In this document: positions 26,629 through 36,019 of the stretch, piece after piece | How positions within the stretch are numbered: position 1 is the stretch's first letter | Layout of the letters: every line of letters begins with the position of its first letter | Assembly: GCF_030271165.1 (NCBI RefSeq) | Contig: NZ_JASSZH010000024.1 | Location: forward strand, 62,001-126,000 | DNA: 64,000 bases | Origin: Psychromicrobium xiongbiense | Lineage (GTDB): Bacteria; Actinomycetota; Actinomycetes; Actinomycetales; Micrococcaceae | Direction: 5' to 3' | Made by a program: the position numbers and the translations under genes | Notes under the pieces: model-generated | What the model was told of the DNA's origin: nothing | Databases searched by the model: none | The model's input: only the letters and a program-made list of their open reading frames with translations

Positions 26629-27411
26629 TGCGAGGGGTGAGGAGCGCCTGCTCCGGTTCACTGGTAGCGAGCGAATCCAGGGCTGCAAACGCACGTAGTG
26701 GCGTGGAGCACGCTCGGCCCAGTCGATGTTGGAACTGCTGAGGATGGGCACATCAACCCGAAGTCGAATCTCTCCCCGCTCATCCAACCCCTCACCGATT
26801 CCAAAGAATCGCCAATTCTCATCTTTAAGGCTGTCCCAGACACGCTGAAGTTGCGGTCGGGTGTAGGCGCTGTGCCTGATCACCAATGAATGGGGAGCAT
26901 GTCTCCGCAACTCTGCTTCGGCCCGCTTCGGGTCTGAGGTAAGAATATATGAGCAGGCCGTTGGTGCGCCTTGGCGAGTTCTGACAGGAATGGTCAAGAA
27001 CCACAGAGTAGTGCCGGTCAACGAAAGGCGCTCTCTCGCGTGATCGAATTCCACCAAAAGTTCCGGTTTCGATTCCGTCCAGCCTTCCTCAGGCTCATAT
27101 GGACGAATGATCGTCATTCCAGGTGAAGAGATCCCTGCTGGCTTCTGGGCGGCGCTGACGCGCTGCACAAGAATGGTGGTTCCAGTCCAGATGCCCTCCA
27201 CATGAATGCCATCACTCTGTCGGAACATATCCAGAACGCCGTTTGCATCGGCAAGGTCACAAGCAGGTAGATTTCCGTTGATCTCGGGAGCATCCGGTGC
27301 GAATGATCGCACGGCCAAGGTGGGCGATACTCCTCGTAAATCCAGCAACCCACTTGCCTGAACACGTTCGCCGACTCCAAGGGCTCTAGCCTGCAAGCCA
27401 ACCTGCTTCAT
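26578..27411 (-). CDS. Hypothetical protein, no recognised family
   Basis: 277 residues, soluble, no signal peptide or membrane segment. Visible features are a patch LLVEFDHARERLSLTGTTLWF and HAPHSLVIRHSAYTRPQLQRVWDSL. Codon use is noticeably less GC-rich at third positions than in the neighbours (many A/T-ending codons, such as in SSPGMTIIRPYEPEEG), which points to acquired DNA. Its C-terminal residues PSGEITPLNTPEKGVI come from the palindromic repeat, so an ancestral stop may have been lost. It has no operon partner. Function unknown. Confidence 0.6.
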   Translation of the reverse strand: MKQVGLQARALGVGERVQASGLLDLRGVSPTLAVRSFAPDAPEINGNLPACDLADANGVLDMFRQSDGIHVEGIWTGTTILVQRVSAAQKPAGISSPGMTIIRPYEPEEGWTESKPELLVEFDHARERLSLTGTTLWFLTIPVRTRQGAPTACSYILTSDPKRAEAELRRHAPHSLVIRHSAYTRPQLQRVWDSLKDENWRFFGIGEGLDERGEIRLRVDVPILSSSNIDWAERAPRHYVRLQPWIRSLPVNRSRRSSPLAPSGEITPLNTPEKGVI

Positions 27412-27607
27412 GCATCATCCGCCCGTCGACGCACTTTAGCTTTAGTCGGCTGCGCATTCCTGGCATCCAAGCGGGGTGGTCGCGGCCGCCCCATCTTTGC
27501 GAAGGATGCCGGAAGTCGTCATCCTGCACCCGTACGGATCAATAAAGTCCAACAACAGCGTCCATTTTCCAGCTTCAGTTCCTGGCTGGCAATACCAGTC
27601 GTCGACA

Positions 27608-28399
27608 TCAGCCCAGATGCTGACCTCGAAGCGAGGAGTGCCTACTCTGGCGAAGGGACAGCAGGCCTACGGCGACCACGATCAGCGTGGTCAGACCCAC
27701 CGTTACCGGACCGGCGCCCCAGTTGAGGCCGCCGCGACCTTCCGGAACCGCCATCCAGTCGGCCAGGCTGGCACCGAGCGGCCGCGTCACGATGTATGCG
27801 AACCAGAAGGCGGCGACGGCGTTCAGCCTGAACTTCCAGAAGGCCAGGGCGGGGATCGCGATGACGACGGCGAATATGAGCCCTGATCCGAGATGCCCCA
27901 GGTTCAACGTCATCGCCGTCAGATCTCCCGCCGCCGTGCCGAGTGCGAAGGTGGTCACGACGACCATCCAGTAAAAGATCTCGCGGCGGCGCGTGACGAT
28001 GCTGTGGATGGAGAGGGTTCCTTCGCTGCGGCGCCAGAGGAGGAACACTGCCGCCAGCACCACCAGAAACCCGAGAGTGGAGGCCGTGTAGGGAACACCC
28101 AGCCCGACATGAAGCACATCAGCACACATGGTGCCGAACACACTGACCATGACAACGGTGGCCCAGTAGATCCATGGGATGTACCGGCGGACCGCGAGTT
28201 GCAGCACCAGCGCCAGCACGAAGCCCGCGGCACCCAATGCGACGGCCAGCTCCGGTATCAGCTGGTGTGTCAAGTAATCGCTGGCCGTCTCCCCCATTCC
28301 CGTGGTGAGCACCTTGATGACCCAGAACGCCGCAGTGACTTCCGGTACTTTCGAAGCCCCGGTCAGGAGCCGACGGGTGGGATTTTCGGTCAGAACCAT
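27608..28399 (-). CDS. COG4705-type integral membrane protein
   Basis: About 263 residues with roughly eight membrane helices arranged as repeated units: KVPEVTAAFWVIKVLTTGMG followed by ETASDYL, and later FYWMVVVTTFALGTAAGDLT. These recurring T-x-G-E/T-x-x-S/G-D motifs define the uncharacterised COG4705 membrane-protein family. The ATG at 28399 is preferred to 28420. It lies 40 bp after the small membrane gene on the same strand. Transport function is suspected in the family but unproven. Confidence 0.8.
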   Translation of the reverse strand: MVLTENPTRRLLTGASKVPEVTAAFWVIKVLTTGMGETASDYLTHQLIPELAVALGAAGFVLALVLQLAVRRYIPWIYWATVVMVSVFGTMCADVLHVGLGVPYTASTLGFLVVLAAVFLLWRRSEGTLSIHSIVTRRREIFYWMVVVTTFALGTAAGDLTAMTLNLGHLGSGLIFAVVIAIPALAFWKFRLNAVAAFWFAYIVTRPLGASLADWMAVPEGRGGLNWGAGPVTVGLTTLIVVAVGLLSLRQSRHSSLRGQHLG

Positions 28400-28439
28400 G
28401 CTTGGGATTCTCGCAGGCATCCCTGTGCAGTTCCCGTGG

Positions 28440-28811
28440 TCACCGGGCTGCGGCCTGCCGACGACGCCGTTCCCAGGCTGTGGCGTGCAGCGCGAGAGCC
28501 ACGACGGCGGTGGCTACTCCGCTGGGCACCAGTAGAAAAGCGTACGGGACCAGGTAGCTGTACCAGGGTCGTTCCAGCGAGTAGATCGGCTGGCCATTGA
28601 CGGTGAAGGAACTGGCGTAGGTTGGAGTCGAGCCGTTCACCATACCCACGATGGCGAGCAGCACCTGAAGAACCGCGAAGGCCCAGAGCGCGATCAGCCA
28701 GGGGTTGAAGGTCGGCCCGCGGTACGTCTGCTGCTCAGCCGCCAGCTCCGGGACCGCCTCGCCGCGGTCATCCACCTCAACGATCTGCACCTCGTCATAC
28801 TGACTGGTCAT
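28440..28811 (-). CDS. Small membrane protein, hypothetical
   Basis: 123 residues: an acidic N-terminal tail (QYDEVQIVEVDDRGEAVPEL), two helices (LIALWAFAVLQVLLAIVGMV and YLVPYAFLLVPSGVATAVVA) and a basic tail WERRRRQAA. No family recognised. TACACT lies 7 nt upstream of the ATG at 28811 with no ribosome binding site, so the mRNA may be leaderless, which is common in actinobacteria. Confidence 0.65.
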   Translation of the reverse strand: MTSQYDEVQIVEVDDRGEAVPELAAEQQTYRGPTFNPWLIALWAFAVLQVLLAIVGMVNGSTPTYASSFTVNGQPIYSLERPWYSYLVPYAFLLVPSGVATAVVALALHATAWERRRRQAAAR

Positions 28812-28883
28812 GCGGCCCAGTGTAACCGTCGACTGTGCCAACCGTTTGGCGAACGAAAACGGCGAGTGGGGAACCCGCAGTCC

Positions 28884-30521
28884 TCAGGAGGTCTTCTTGC
28901 TGATCGGCACATCGACGGCCTGGGTTCTACTCGGATCTCCCTGCAGGAACTTCTGGAAACTCGGATCCAGACCCGCAAGCTGGCCTTGGTTCTCCACCTG
29001 CCGGACCGACTGGTTGTAGTTGGATCCGTTGTGCTGGCCGGGGACATCGAGATAGCCCACGGACTGCGGGTTCGGCAGATCGACCAGCTGCACGTTGGAC
29101 GGCGTCACAGCGGGCGGGGCGTTGTACGTGACCCCATTCAGGTCCACCAATGGCACCACATCCCGCGGATGCTGAAAGGCCACCACCTGCACGCCGGGTG
29201 CCGGATGATCGTTATCCACCGGGCTGCCATAGGTCACCACATTGGTCAGCCGGTAGCCCGGCAGTGCTGTGGGATCGGAGGCAATATTCATTGCGGACAT
29301 ACCGCCTTGCGAATGGCCCGCCAGCAGAATTTCCGACCCGGCCGGCACGTTGGCCTTGATCGCGTCGATCACGCCCTGCGTCATCGTGGATCTCTGCCCG
29401 GCCGCCGTCGCCAGATTGCTGCTGAGGTCAAACACGCTGCCCTCCGCCGTCGGGGACCAGTTCTGCGTCCCGGGGATGCTGACCACATAGCGGTTCACGC
29501 CGTCCTCACCCTGCACCGTGGTAATCCGGATACCGCCCTGCGGCAGCTCTGGCGAGCCAGTGGCTCTGTATTCACTGGTGGTCATGGCGACCAGGTCAGC
29601 CATGGACGATGGCGTCTGCAGCCCTGGGGTGCCGACCGTACCGTCCGGCCGGATCTGGTCGTTGACAGCGACCGGCACCGCATCTCCGACGACCGCTGTG
29701 CCCCGGGCACCCAGCTTAAGGTCAAGGTGGCCGAGGCTGGCCGTCACCCCGGCCAGGCCTAGCCCGGAGGTGAGAGCCAGCAGTTTGGCGGCCTCGAGCT
29801 CCCCTGAGGGTACGGGCAAACCCACGGCAATCATCCCGTAGAGGCGCGCGAGATTCCCTGCGTCTCCGGCGAAGTGTCCAGCCCCTTCCACCACATTTCC
29901 TGTGGCCTTCAGAGGATTGAGCTCAATCTTGGAGGCCAGCCACGGCACGGGCCAGGGCAGGTCCTTGCTGATCAGCTTGAGGCCGTCGCGCACCTGGTGA
30001 TCAGCCCCCCGGGCAGACCGCCAGAGATCACCCCAGAAATCTGCGCCAGGATTCCCCTGCACCGGCCCGAACGGGTTGCGCAACCCCCAGGGATCCGCGG
30101 GTAGCGGCTGGGGATGCTGGCCGAATCCCGGCATCCCGACAAGACCCCCGAGCGACGGACCGGGCGAAGGAACCTTGTGGAACGGACCCACTCCCAGCCC
30201 GGTTCCTGGCCCGCCTGCCAACCCACCGCCTGCTGGGCCGCCCTTCGAGCCCTCCACGGCGCTGGCGGCATCCTGCTCGGTAGCCTGTTCGCGCAGGATG
30301 GTCGCGTACTTATCCAGATCCTGGGCGACGTTCTGCAGCAACTGCCGGTAGGAGCCGCTCCACAGGGTGCGAATGCGCGTGGCATCCGGGCCCTGCCAAC
30401 GGCTGCGGCTGAAGGTGGCGCTGAGCAGCACCTCGGTGCCGCGGAAGTCCTGGGCGCATCGGCTGAAATCCTGCGCCAGATCCCGCACGGCCGCAGGTTC
30501 CATCCCCAAAAACTCGCTCAT
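28884..30521 (-). CDS. WXG100-like domain fused to an alpha/beta-hydrolase (lipase-like)
   Basis: 545-residue two-part protein. Residues 1-90 are helical with a WXG-type hairpin turn (RWQGPDATRIRTLW near 41-54), as in type VII secretion substrates. A Gly/Pro-rich linker (about 91-165) and hydrophobic helices (about 230-265) follow. The C-terminal half has a lipase-like nucleophile elbow AGHSQGG with Ser404, a likely acid at Asp454 (HPRDVVP) and His497 (PGQHN). It overlaps the upstream EspG-like gene by 4 nt (ATGA). Secreted hydrolase or effector is an inference; the catalytic triad assignment beyond Ser404 is tentative. Confidence 0.75.
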   Translation of the reverse strand: MSEFLGMEPAAVRDLAQDFSRCAQDFRGTEVLLSATFSRSRWQGPDATRIRTLWSGSYRQLLQNVAQDLDKYATILREQATEQDAASAVEGSKGGPAGGGLAGGPGTGLGVGPFHKVPSPGPSLGGLVGMPGFGQHPQPLPADPWGLRNPFGPVQGNPGADFWGDLWRSARGADHQVRDGLKLISKDLPWPVPWLASKIELNPLKATGNVVEGAGHFAGDAGNLARLYGMIAVGLPVPSGELEAAKLLALTSGLGLAGVTASLGHLDLKLGARGTAVVGDAVPVAVNDQIRPDGTVGTPGLQTPSSMADLVAMTTSEYRATGSPELPQGGIRITTVQGEDGVNRYVVSIPGTQNWSPTAEGSVFDLSSNLATAAGQRSTMTQGVIDAIKANVPAGSEILLAGHSQGGMSAMNIASDPTALPGYRLTNVVTYGSPVDNDHPAPGVQVVAFQHPRDVVPLVDLNGVTYNAPPAVTPSNVQLVDLPNPQSVGYLDVPGQHNGSNYNQSVRQVENQGQLAGLDPSFQKFLQGDPSRTQAVDVPISKKTS

Positions 30522-31462
30522 GACCACTCACCCGCTACCGCCATAGCCGCCGGATGCGGTGCGGCATGGGCGCGGTCGGCCGTCAGAAACGCTTCCGCCT
30601 CAGCTACCGCACCCTCCAGCCAGCGGGCACAGTGTCCCGTCGCCACCCAGACCACCGCCGGTTCCAGAGTGCCCGACGGCCCCGTCCGGTCCTCGAAGCT
30701 GAACAACTGCCCGGCACCGATCGACCACCTCCCCAGCCGACTCAGACCTACGGCATCGGGCGTCGAGCCAGGCGAGACCGTGCTCACAGACAGTGTCAGG
30801 CTGGGGCTTGCGTCGTCGATGGCGGAGCGAAGCCCGGAGGGCAGATCAAGGCTGCGCAATGCCTGGCCTGGGGTTTCGCCGGGATGGGTGTGCAGGTGCT
30901 CCACCAGTTCCGGGCCCCACGGGGTGAGGAACTGCGGTTCGCCCGTACCGCCCGGGTATTCGTCCGCCGGTGCGAGCAGGCTGGGTAACGGAGGCAGAAG
31001 CGCCTGCATCACCGTCCACAGCTCCGCCGCCGGGAAGAGCGCCAGCCGGACGGTGGCACCGAAGCCCCGGCCGCCATCGGGCTCCAGAACCGACTGCTGG
31101 AAGCAGGCGACGCCCCGGTTCCGGTCCAGAGCCCAATACACCTGGCCACGGATTGCACCGAAACCGACCGTCGCCAGTCCGGTCACGGGAGAGGTGGCCA
31201 ACATGGCAATCACCGAGGCCCACTCCGGGGCAAGCTGCTGCCCTGTAGCCAGGCCCGCAGCTTCGAGGTGCTGCCAGGCCTGTTCCCGGGCTGTGCTGTC
31301 AGAGTGGCCGATGACGGCCCGGGACCGGGCGCACAGCTCACTCAACGATGCGGGCGCTGTGGCGGAGCCGGGTGCCTGGCTGCCCAGCGGAGTGCTTTCC
31401 GCGAGGATGGCCCAGGCGGTTTCCTGGAATTCCAGCCAGGCGATGGACGGTGTGGTATTCAT
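30518..31462 (-). CDS. EspG-like protein (putative ESX chaperone), hypothetical
   Basis: 314 residues, cytoplasmic. The pattern GAIRGQVYWALDRNRGVACF, FPAAELWTVMQALLPPLPS and the late beta-strand segment AVVWVATGHCARWLEGAVAE recall EspG-type ESX secretion-associated proteins, which bind WXG/PE-PPE substrates. The gene directly precedes and overlaps the WXG100-like lipase gene, which supports a chaperone-substrate pair. GAGGAG lies upstream of the ATG. Similarity was judged by eye, so the family call is moderate. Confidence 0.6.
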   Translation of the reverse strand: MNTTPSIAWLEFQETAWAILAESTPLGSQAPGSATAPASLSELCARSRAVIGHSDSTAREQAWQHLEAAGLATGQQLAPEWASVIAMLATSPVTGLATVGFGAIRGQVYWALDRNRGVACFQQSVLEPDGGRGFGATVRLALFPAAELWTVMQALLPPLPSLLAPADEYPGGTGEPQFLTPWGPELVEHLHTHPGETPGQALRSLDLPSGLRSAIDDASPSLTLSVSTVSPGSTPDAVGLSRLGRWSIGAGQLFSFEDRTGPSGTLEPAVVWVATGHCARWLEGAVAEAEAFLTADRAHAAPHPAAMAVAGEWS

Positions 31463-31480
31463 CTGATCTCCTCGAACAAC

Positions 31481-31586
31481 TGTGGATAACGTCGTGTTCG
31501 AAGAGCGTAAATTTGCGGAAGAACCCCCAGATATGGGCAGAACTACCCTGTGGATAACCCTCTACTGGGGCTCAGAGTTATCCACA
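31481..31586. promoter_or_regulatory. Three exact DnaA-box sequences upstream of the EspG-like gene
   Basis: TGTGGATAA at 31481-31489 and 31549-31557, and TTATCCACA at 31578-31586, all identical to the strong E. coli DnaA box. The last two sit in inverted orientation with a 10-bp perfect stem. CCCTCTA (31558-31564) and TAGAGGG (31587-31593) offer a competing pairing. DnaA binding is a prediction. Confidence 0.4.
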
Positions 31587-31610
31587 TAGAGGGGTGAGCC
31601 GTTTGCCGAA

Positions 31611-31673
31611 CATCGAGTGCCGCGTTATGTGCCGAAAATCGACGAAAAACGGCACACAACGCGGCACTCGATG
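31611..31673 (-). terminator. 24-bp inverted repeat after the glucosidase gene
   Basis: Arms 31611-31634 and 31650-31673 pair over 24 bp with one mismatch, which is a G-U pair in the minus-strand transcript. The 15-nt loop is T-rich on that strand. It starts 7 nt beyond the glucosidase stop codon, fitting a strong terminator or an mRNA-stabilising hairpin. Confidence 0.65.
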
Positions 31674-31680
31674 CGGGAAG

Positions 31681-34296
31681 TTAGGAGGAGAGCTTCTTCT
31701 CGCAGATCAGATGTGCCACCAACGCTGTCCAGCCGGTCTGGTGCGAAGCGCCCAGCCCCACACCGGTATCGCCATTGAAATACTCGCTGAACGTGGGGTG
31801 ATCCCACAGCGGCCCGGTACCATGGTCGCGCGGTTGACTGGGCCGCCGACCCTGCGCATCGGGGCGGAAAAGTGAGACCAACCGGAACCGCAGCTCCTCG
31901 GCAATCTCCTCCAGATCCACCCCGCCCAGACGAACCTGCGAGCCCAGACCCACTGCGTGGGTCCGCAGAGCATCCATCAACAGGAAGTTCACCGGGAACC
32001 ACAACGGTCCGCGCCAGTTGGAATTGCCGCCGAACAACCCGGAATCAGACTCACCGGGCAGGTACTTCAGGCCCATCTCCCGCCCGGCCAACTGCATGGA
32101 GAAGCCGTCCCGGTACGCCGCGGACAAGGAACGGATCCCGTACTCGCCCAGAAACTCGTTCTCGTCCAGCATCCGGCTGACCACCCGGGTCAGCCGGTCG
32201 GCATCGAGCACGCTGAGGCCGTACAGCGCCTGATCGGATGCGGAATCGGCAATCAGCGAGGCCGCCAACTCGGGCCGGTGTTTCTGAACCCAGCGCACCC
32301 GGGAGACGAATTCCGGCAGCTCCTGCTCCACCCACGCCGGGGAAAACGCCACCGCGATCAGCGGCAGCAGGCCCACCATGGAACGCACCCGCACGGGCTG
32401 CGTGCCGCCATCGCCGGCCACCAGCACATCGTAGAAGAAGCCATCCTCCTCATCCCAGAGCTTCACCCCCTCGGAACCGAAACTCTCCATCGCCTGGGAG
32501 AGGACCAGGAAGTGCTCCAGAAACTTGGTGGCCATGTCCTGCCAGACGGGGTCCTTGCGGGCCAGTTCCAGGGAAATCCGAAGCATCCGCAGGCAGAAGA
32601 ACGCCATCCAGCTGGTGGCATCGGACTGCTCCAGACGGTAGCCCTGCGGGACATCCTTGGAGCGGTCGAACAGCGAAATATTGTCCATCCCGAGGAAGCC
32701 GCCCTCGAAAAGATTGGAGTTATCCGCATCCTTGCGATTGACCCACCAGGCGAAATTCAGCAGGAGCTTGCTGAACACGCGCTGCAGGAAGGCCAGATCT
32801 CGGCTGCCGTCAATCTGATACACCAGCCAGGTTGCCCAGGCCTGCACGGGCGGGTTGACGTCGCCGAAACCCCATTCGTAGGCGGGCAGCTGGCCATCCG
32901 GGTGCATGGCCCACTCCCGGCACAACAGCACCAGCTGATTCTTGGCGAAATCAGGGTCAATGTGGGCCAGCGGCACGGTGTGGAAGGCCAGATCCCAGGA
33001 GGCGAACCAGGGGTACTCCCACTCGTCCGGCATCGAGATGACCTCGCAGAGATCCACGTTCTTCCAGTCGGAATTGCGCCCGTGCAACCGCGATGCCGGA
33101 GGCGATGGCTCAGCCGGATCCCCCTCCAGCCAGTGGCTGACGTTGTAGCGGTACAACTGCTTGCCCCAGAGCAGCCCCGCAAAGGCGCGCCGGGCGGTGA
33201 GTGTATCTGCGGCATCGGCCTCCGCCGGAATCACCTCCGCGTAGAACTCCTCTGACTCACGATGCCGGTCCGCCAGTACCGCGTCAAAGTCGGCACCGAA
33301 GGGGTGCTGGCTCAGCTCGTCGGCGGTGAAGCGCAGCCGGACGGTCACGCTCTCCCCCGGCCCGACGGCGTCGAAATGGTAGTGGAAGGCCACCTTGGTG
33401 CCGGTGTGCTGTGGGTTGAGTCCGCTCTCCTCACCGTGGACGACCGCGGCATTGATCGCATCCTTGGGGTACTCTGCCGTCTCCTCAGCGCCAAACAGTG
33501 CCCGGGCATTGGTCTCGTTATCGCAGAACAGGACCCCCGGCGCACCCTCCGCGGCCAGCAGATACGCCCCCAGCGCTCCGTGCACCGCCCGGACGGCGCT
33601 CAGATTGGCCTGCTCCAGCTGGGGCGGAAGGATCTGGCTGATGAGAGGCCGCTCCGGATGCCTGCCCCAGGACCAGGTGTTGGTGAACCAGAGCTGCGGC
33701 AGCAGATCCAGCGGTGCCGCCTCCGGCCCATTGTTGGTGGCCGTGATGGTCAGGCAGATGTCATCAGGGGAGGCTTTGGCATGGCTGACCACCACATCGA
33801 AGAAACGATTCTCCGACAGCACGCCCGTGTCGGAGAGCTCGTATTCGGGCGCGTCCCGGCTGAGCCCGGCGTTGACGTCGCGTAGCTCCTGATAGGGGAA
33901 GGCCGCCTGCGGGTAACGGTAGAGCCACTGCGCCCAGGAATGGGTGGGGGTCGCATCGAGCGGCCACCAGTATTCCTTGACATCTTCGCCATGATTGCCC
34001 TGCTCATTGGTCAGGCCGAAGAGCCGCTCCTTGAGCCGGTCGTCCTTCCCGTTCCAGAGCGCCACCGACAGGTTGAGGAGTCCGGCGTCATCGCACAGTC
34101 CGGCCAGCCCGTCCTCACCCCAACGGTAGGCCCGCTGATGCGCCTGATCAAAGGGCAGGTAATCCCAGGCGTTACCATCCGCGGAGTAGTCCTCGCGCAC
34201 CGTGCCCCACTGTCGGGCGGACAGGTACGGGCCCCAGCGCCGCCAGGGATCGGACATCTGTTGCGATTCGGCCAGGCGGTTCCGTTCAGCACCCAT
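31681..34296 (-). CDS. GH63-type glucosidase (MGH1-like)
   Basis: 871-residue cytoplasmic glycoside hydrolase of clan GH-G, family GH63 or close. The N-terminal beta-sandwich opens WRRWGPYLSARQWGTVREDY; the (alpha/alpha)6 barrel shows YPWFASWDLAFHTVPLAHID (catalytic Asp region), LPAYEWGFGDVNPPVQAWAT, FLGMDNISLFDRS and NWRGPLWFPVNFLLMDALR, with GHQTGWTAL-like ending (ASHQTGWTALVAHLI). Bacterial members act on alpha-glucosides or on glucosyl/mannosyl-glycerate; the substrate here is not clear. It begins 52 bp after the last gene of the muropeptide operon and could be cotranscribed. An internal ATG at 34257 is an alternative start. Confidence 0.87.
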   Translation of the reverse strand: MGAERNRLAESQQMSDPWRRWGPYLSARQWGTVREDYSADGNAWDYLPFDQAHQRAYRWGEDGLAGLCDDAGLLNLSVALWNGKDDRLKERLFGLTNEQGNHGEDVKEYWWPLDATPTHSWAQWLYRYPQAAFPYQELRDVNAGLSRDAPEYELSDTGVLSENRFFDVVVSHAKASPDDICLTITATNNGPEAAPLDLLPQLWFTNTWSWGRHPERPLISQILPPQLEQANLSAVRAVHGALGAYLLAAEGAPGVLFCDNETNARALFGAEETAEYPKDAINAAVVHGEESGLNPQHTGTKVAFHYHFDAVGPGESVTVRLRFTADELSQHPFGADFDAVLADRHRESEEFYAEVIPAEADAADTLTARRAFAGLLWGKQLYRYNVSHWLEGDPAEPSPPASRLHGRNSDWKNVDLCEVISMPDEWEYPWFASWDLAFHTVPLAHIDPDFAKNQLVLLCREWAMHPDGQLPAYEWGFGDVNPPVQAWATWLVYQIDGSRDLAFLQRVFSKLLLNFAWWVNRKDADNSNLFEGGFLGMDNISLFDRSKDVPQGYRLEQSDATSWMAFFCLRMLRISLELARKDPVWQDMATKFLEHFLVLSQAMESFGSEGVKLWDEEDGFFYDVLVAGDGGTQPVRVRSMVGLLPLIAVAFSPAWVEQELPEFVSRVRWVQKHRPELAASLIADSASDQALYGLSVLDADRLTRVVSRMLDENEFLGEYGIRSLSAAYRDGFSMQLAGREMGLKYLPGESDSGLFGGNSNWRGPLWFPVNFLLMDALRTHAVGLGSQVRLGGVDLEEIAEELRFRLVSLFRPDAQGRRPSQPRDHGTGPLWDHPTFSEYFNGDTGVGLGASHQTGWTALVAHLICEKKLSS

Positions 34297-34348
34297 GGGC
34301 TCAGTCTGTCAGCGGGCGATGCCGGACGCCAGCCGCGGGCGGACAGAC

Positions 34349-36019
34349 TCAGACCAGCTGCGCTCCGGGGATCGCAGCGAGCAGCTCGCGGGTGTACGGA
34401 TCCTCGGGCGAGCTGAACAGCTTCTCCGGCGTGCCGCTCTCCACCACCCGGCCGCGCTGCATCACATGGACCTGATCGGAGATCATCCGGACCACGGCAA
34501 GATCGTGGCTGATGAAGAGGTAGCTCAGACCCAGCTGATCCTGAAGATCGCTCAGCAAGTCCAGAATCTGCGCCTGCACCAGCACGTCCAGCGCGGACAC
34601 CGCCTCATCGAGCACCACCAGTTCCGGGGAGAGCGCCAGCGCCCTCGCAATCGCCACCCGTTGCCGCTGACCTCCGGAGAGCTCATGGGGCAAGCGTTCC
34701 GCCATCGTCGCCGGTAAGGACACCTGCTCCAGAAGTTCCGTGACCCTGGCCCGCCCCGAGGCTGCGGTGCCGATTCGGTGCACCCGCAACGGCTCGGTGA
34801 TCGACTTCTCCACGCTGTAGCGGGGATCGAGGGAGGCATACGGGTTCTGGAACACCGGCTGGATGCGACGGCGCAGCGCAAACAGCTCCCGCCGGGACAG
34901 CCCAGCGGTGTCCACGCCGTCAAAAGTGATCCTGCCTGAAGTGGGCTGCTCCAGGCCGAGCAACAGGTTCGCGGTGGTCGACTTCCCGGACCCGGACTCC
35001 CCTACCACCGACACCGTCTGGCCGCGCGGAATGCTGAAGGAGACGCCATCGACCGCGACGAACTCGCTCGCGGCGCTACTGCTGGAAGAGCGCAGGGTGA
35101 AGACCTTGCGGACATCGCGGAGCTGGACGAGCGGCTCCCCTGCGGGAATAGCAGAAGCTGCTTGAACGTCTACAGATACAACAGGCCGGGAGACCGGCCG
35201 GATCCGCACCGTATTGAGGCTGGGGGCGGCAGCCAGCAGCTGCTTCGTGTACTCGTGCGTGGGGTTGCTCAAAATCTCCTTCGCCGCCCCGGATTCGACG
35301 ATTTCGCCGCGATACATCACCGCCACCGTCGTGGCCCGCTCAGCAGCCAGGCCCAGATCGTGAGTGATCAGGAAGACGCTGGTTCCCAGGGTGCTGGTGA
35401 GTTCCTCCAGCTGATCCAGGATCTTCCGCTGCACCGTGACATCCAGGGCGGAGGTCGGCTCATCGGCGATCAGCAGCTTCGGCTCACAGGCCAGACCCAT
35501 GGCGATGAGCGCGCGCTGGCGCATGCCGCCGGAGAACTCGTGGGGGTACTGACCGACCCGGCGTTCCGGCTCCGGGATGCCGACCAGGCCCAGCAGCTCG
35601 ACGGTCCGCTTGCGCGCCGCGGCACCGCTGGCTCGGCCATGGACCTCCAGTGCCTCCGCGATCTGGTCCCCAATGCGCATCAGGGGGTTCAGATTGGACA
35701 TCGGATCCTGCGGCACCAGCCCGATGCCGGCACCGCGCAGCGCGATCATCTCCCGCTCGCTCAGCTGCGCCAGGTCCTGCCCCTCAAAGAGAATCTGGCC
35801 GCTGGTGATCCGCCCGCTCTCCGGAAGCAGACGGTTGATGGCCGCCGCGGTGGTGGATTTCCCGGACCCGGATTCGCCCACAATGGCCAGCGTTTCACCC
35901 TGGGCAAGTTCCAGGTTGACGCCCCTGACGACGGTATTTTCCGGCGTGTCCCGTCCCCTGCCGTTGCCCCGGAAGGCGATGGAAAGATCACGCACAGACA
36001 GTAAGGCTGGGGAGGTCAT
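34349..36019 (-). CDS. Fused double-ATPase of a peptide/muropeptide ABC importer
   Basis: 556-residue protein with two complete ABC modules in tandem, equivalent to DppD plus DppF. Module 1: Walker [15 protein letters not shown], signature [16 protein letters not shown], Walker [13 protein letters not shown]. Module 2 (from about residue 275): [14 protein letters not shown], signature [28 protein letters not shown]. It energises the permeases encoded at 42380-44238 although it is the last gene of the operon, ten genes downstream of the binding protein. Start ATG at 36019 overlaps the preceding stop (ATGA). Peptide-type importer is certain; the muropeptide substrate is inferred. Confidence 0.92.
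   Translation of the reverse strand: MTSPALLSVRDLSIAFRGNGRGRDTPENTVVRGVNLELAQGETLAIVGESGSGKSTTAAAINRLLPESGRITSGQILFEGQDLAQLSEREMIALRGAGIGLVPQDPMSNLNPLMRIGDQIAEALEVHGRASGAAARKRTVELLGLVGIPEPERRVGQYPHEFSGGMRQRALIAMGLACEPKLLIADEPTSALDVTVQRKILDQLEELTSTLGTSVFLITHDLGLAAERATTVAVMYRGEIVESGAAKEILSNPTHEYTKQLLAAAPSLNTVRIRPVSRPVVSVDVQAASAIPAGEPLVQLRDVRKVFTLRSSSSSAASEFVAVDGVSFSIPRGQTVSVVGESGSGKSTTANLLLGLEQPTSGRITFDGVDTAGLSRRELFALRRRIQPVFQNPYASLDPRYSVEKSITEPLRVHRIGTAASGRARVTELLEQVSLPATMAERLPHELSGGQRQRVAIARALALSPELVVLDEAVSALDVLVQAQILDLLSDLQDQLGLSYLFISHDLAVVRMISDQVHVMQRGRVVESGTPEKLFSSPEDPYTRELLAAIPGAQLV

Noticed and set aside
31481..31586. Chromosomal origin of replication
   Set aside because: Only three DnaA boxes and no dnaA, dnaN, rpmH or similar origin genes in the neighbourhood.
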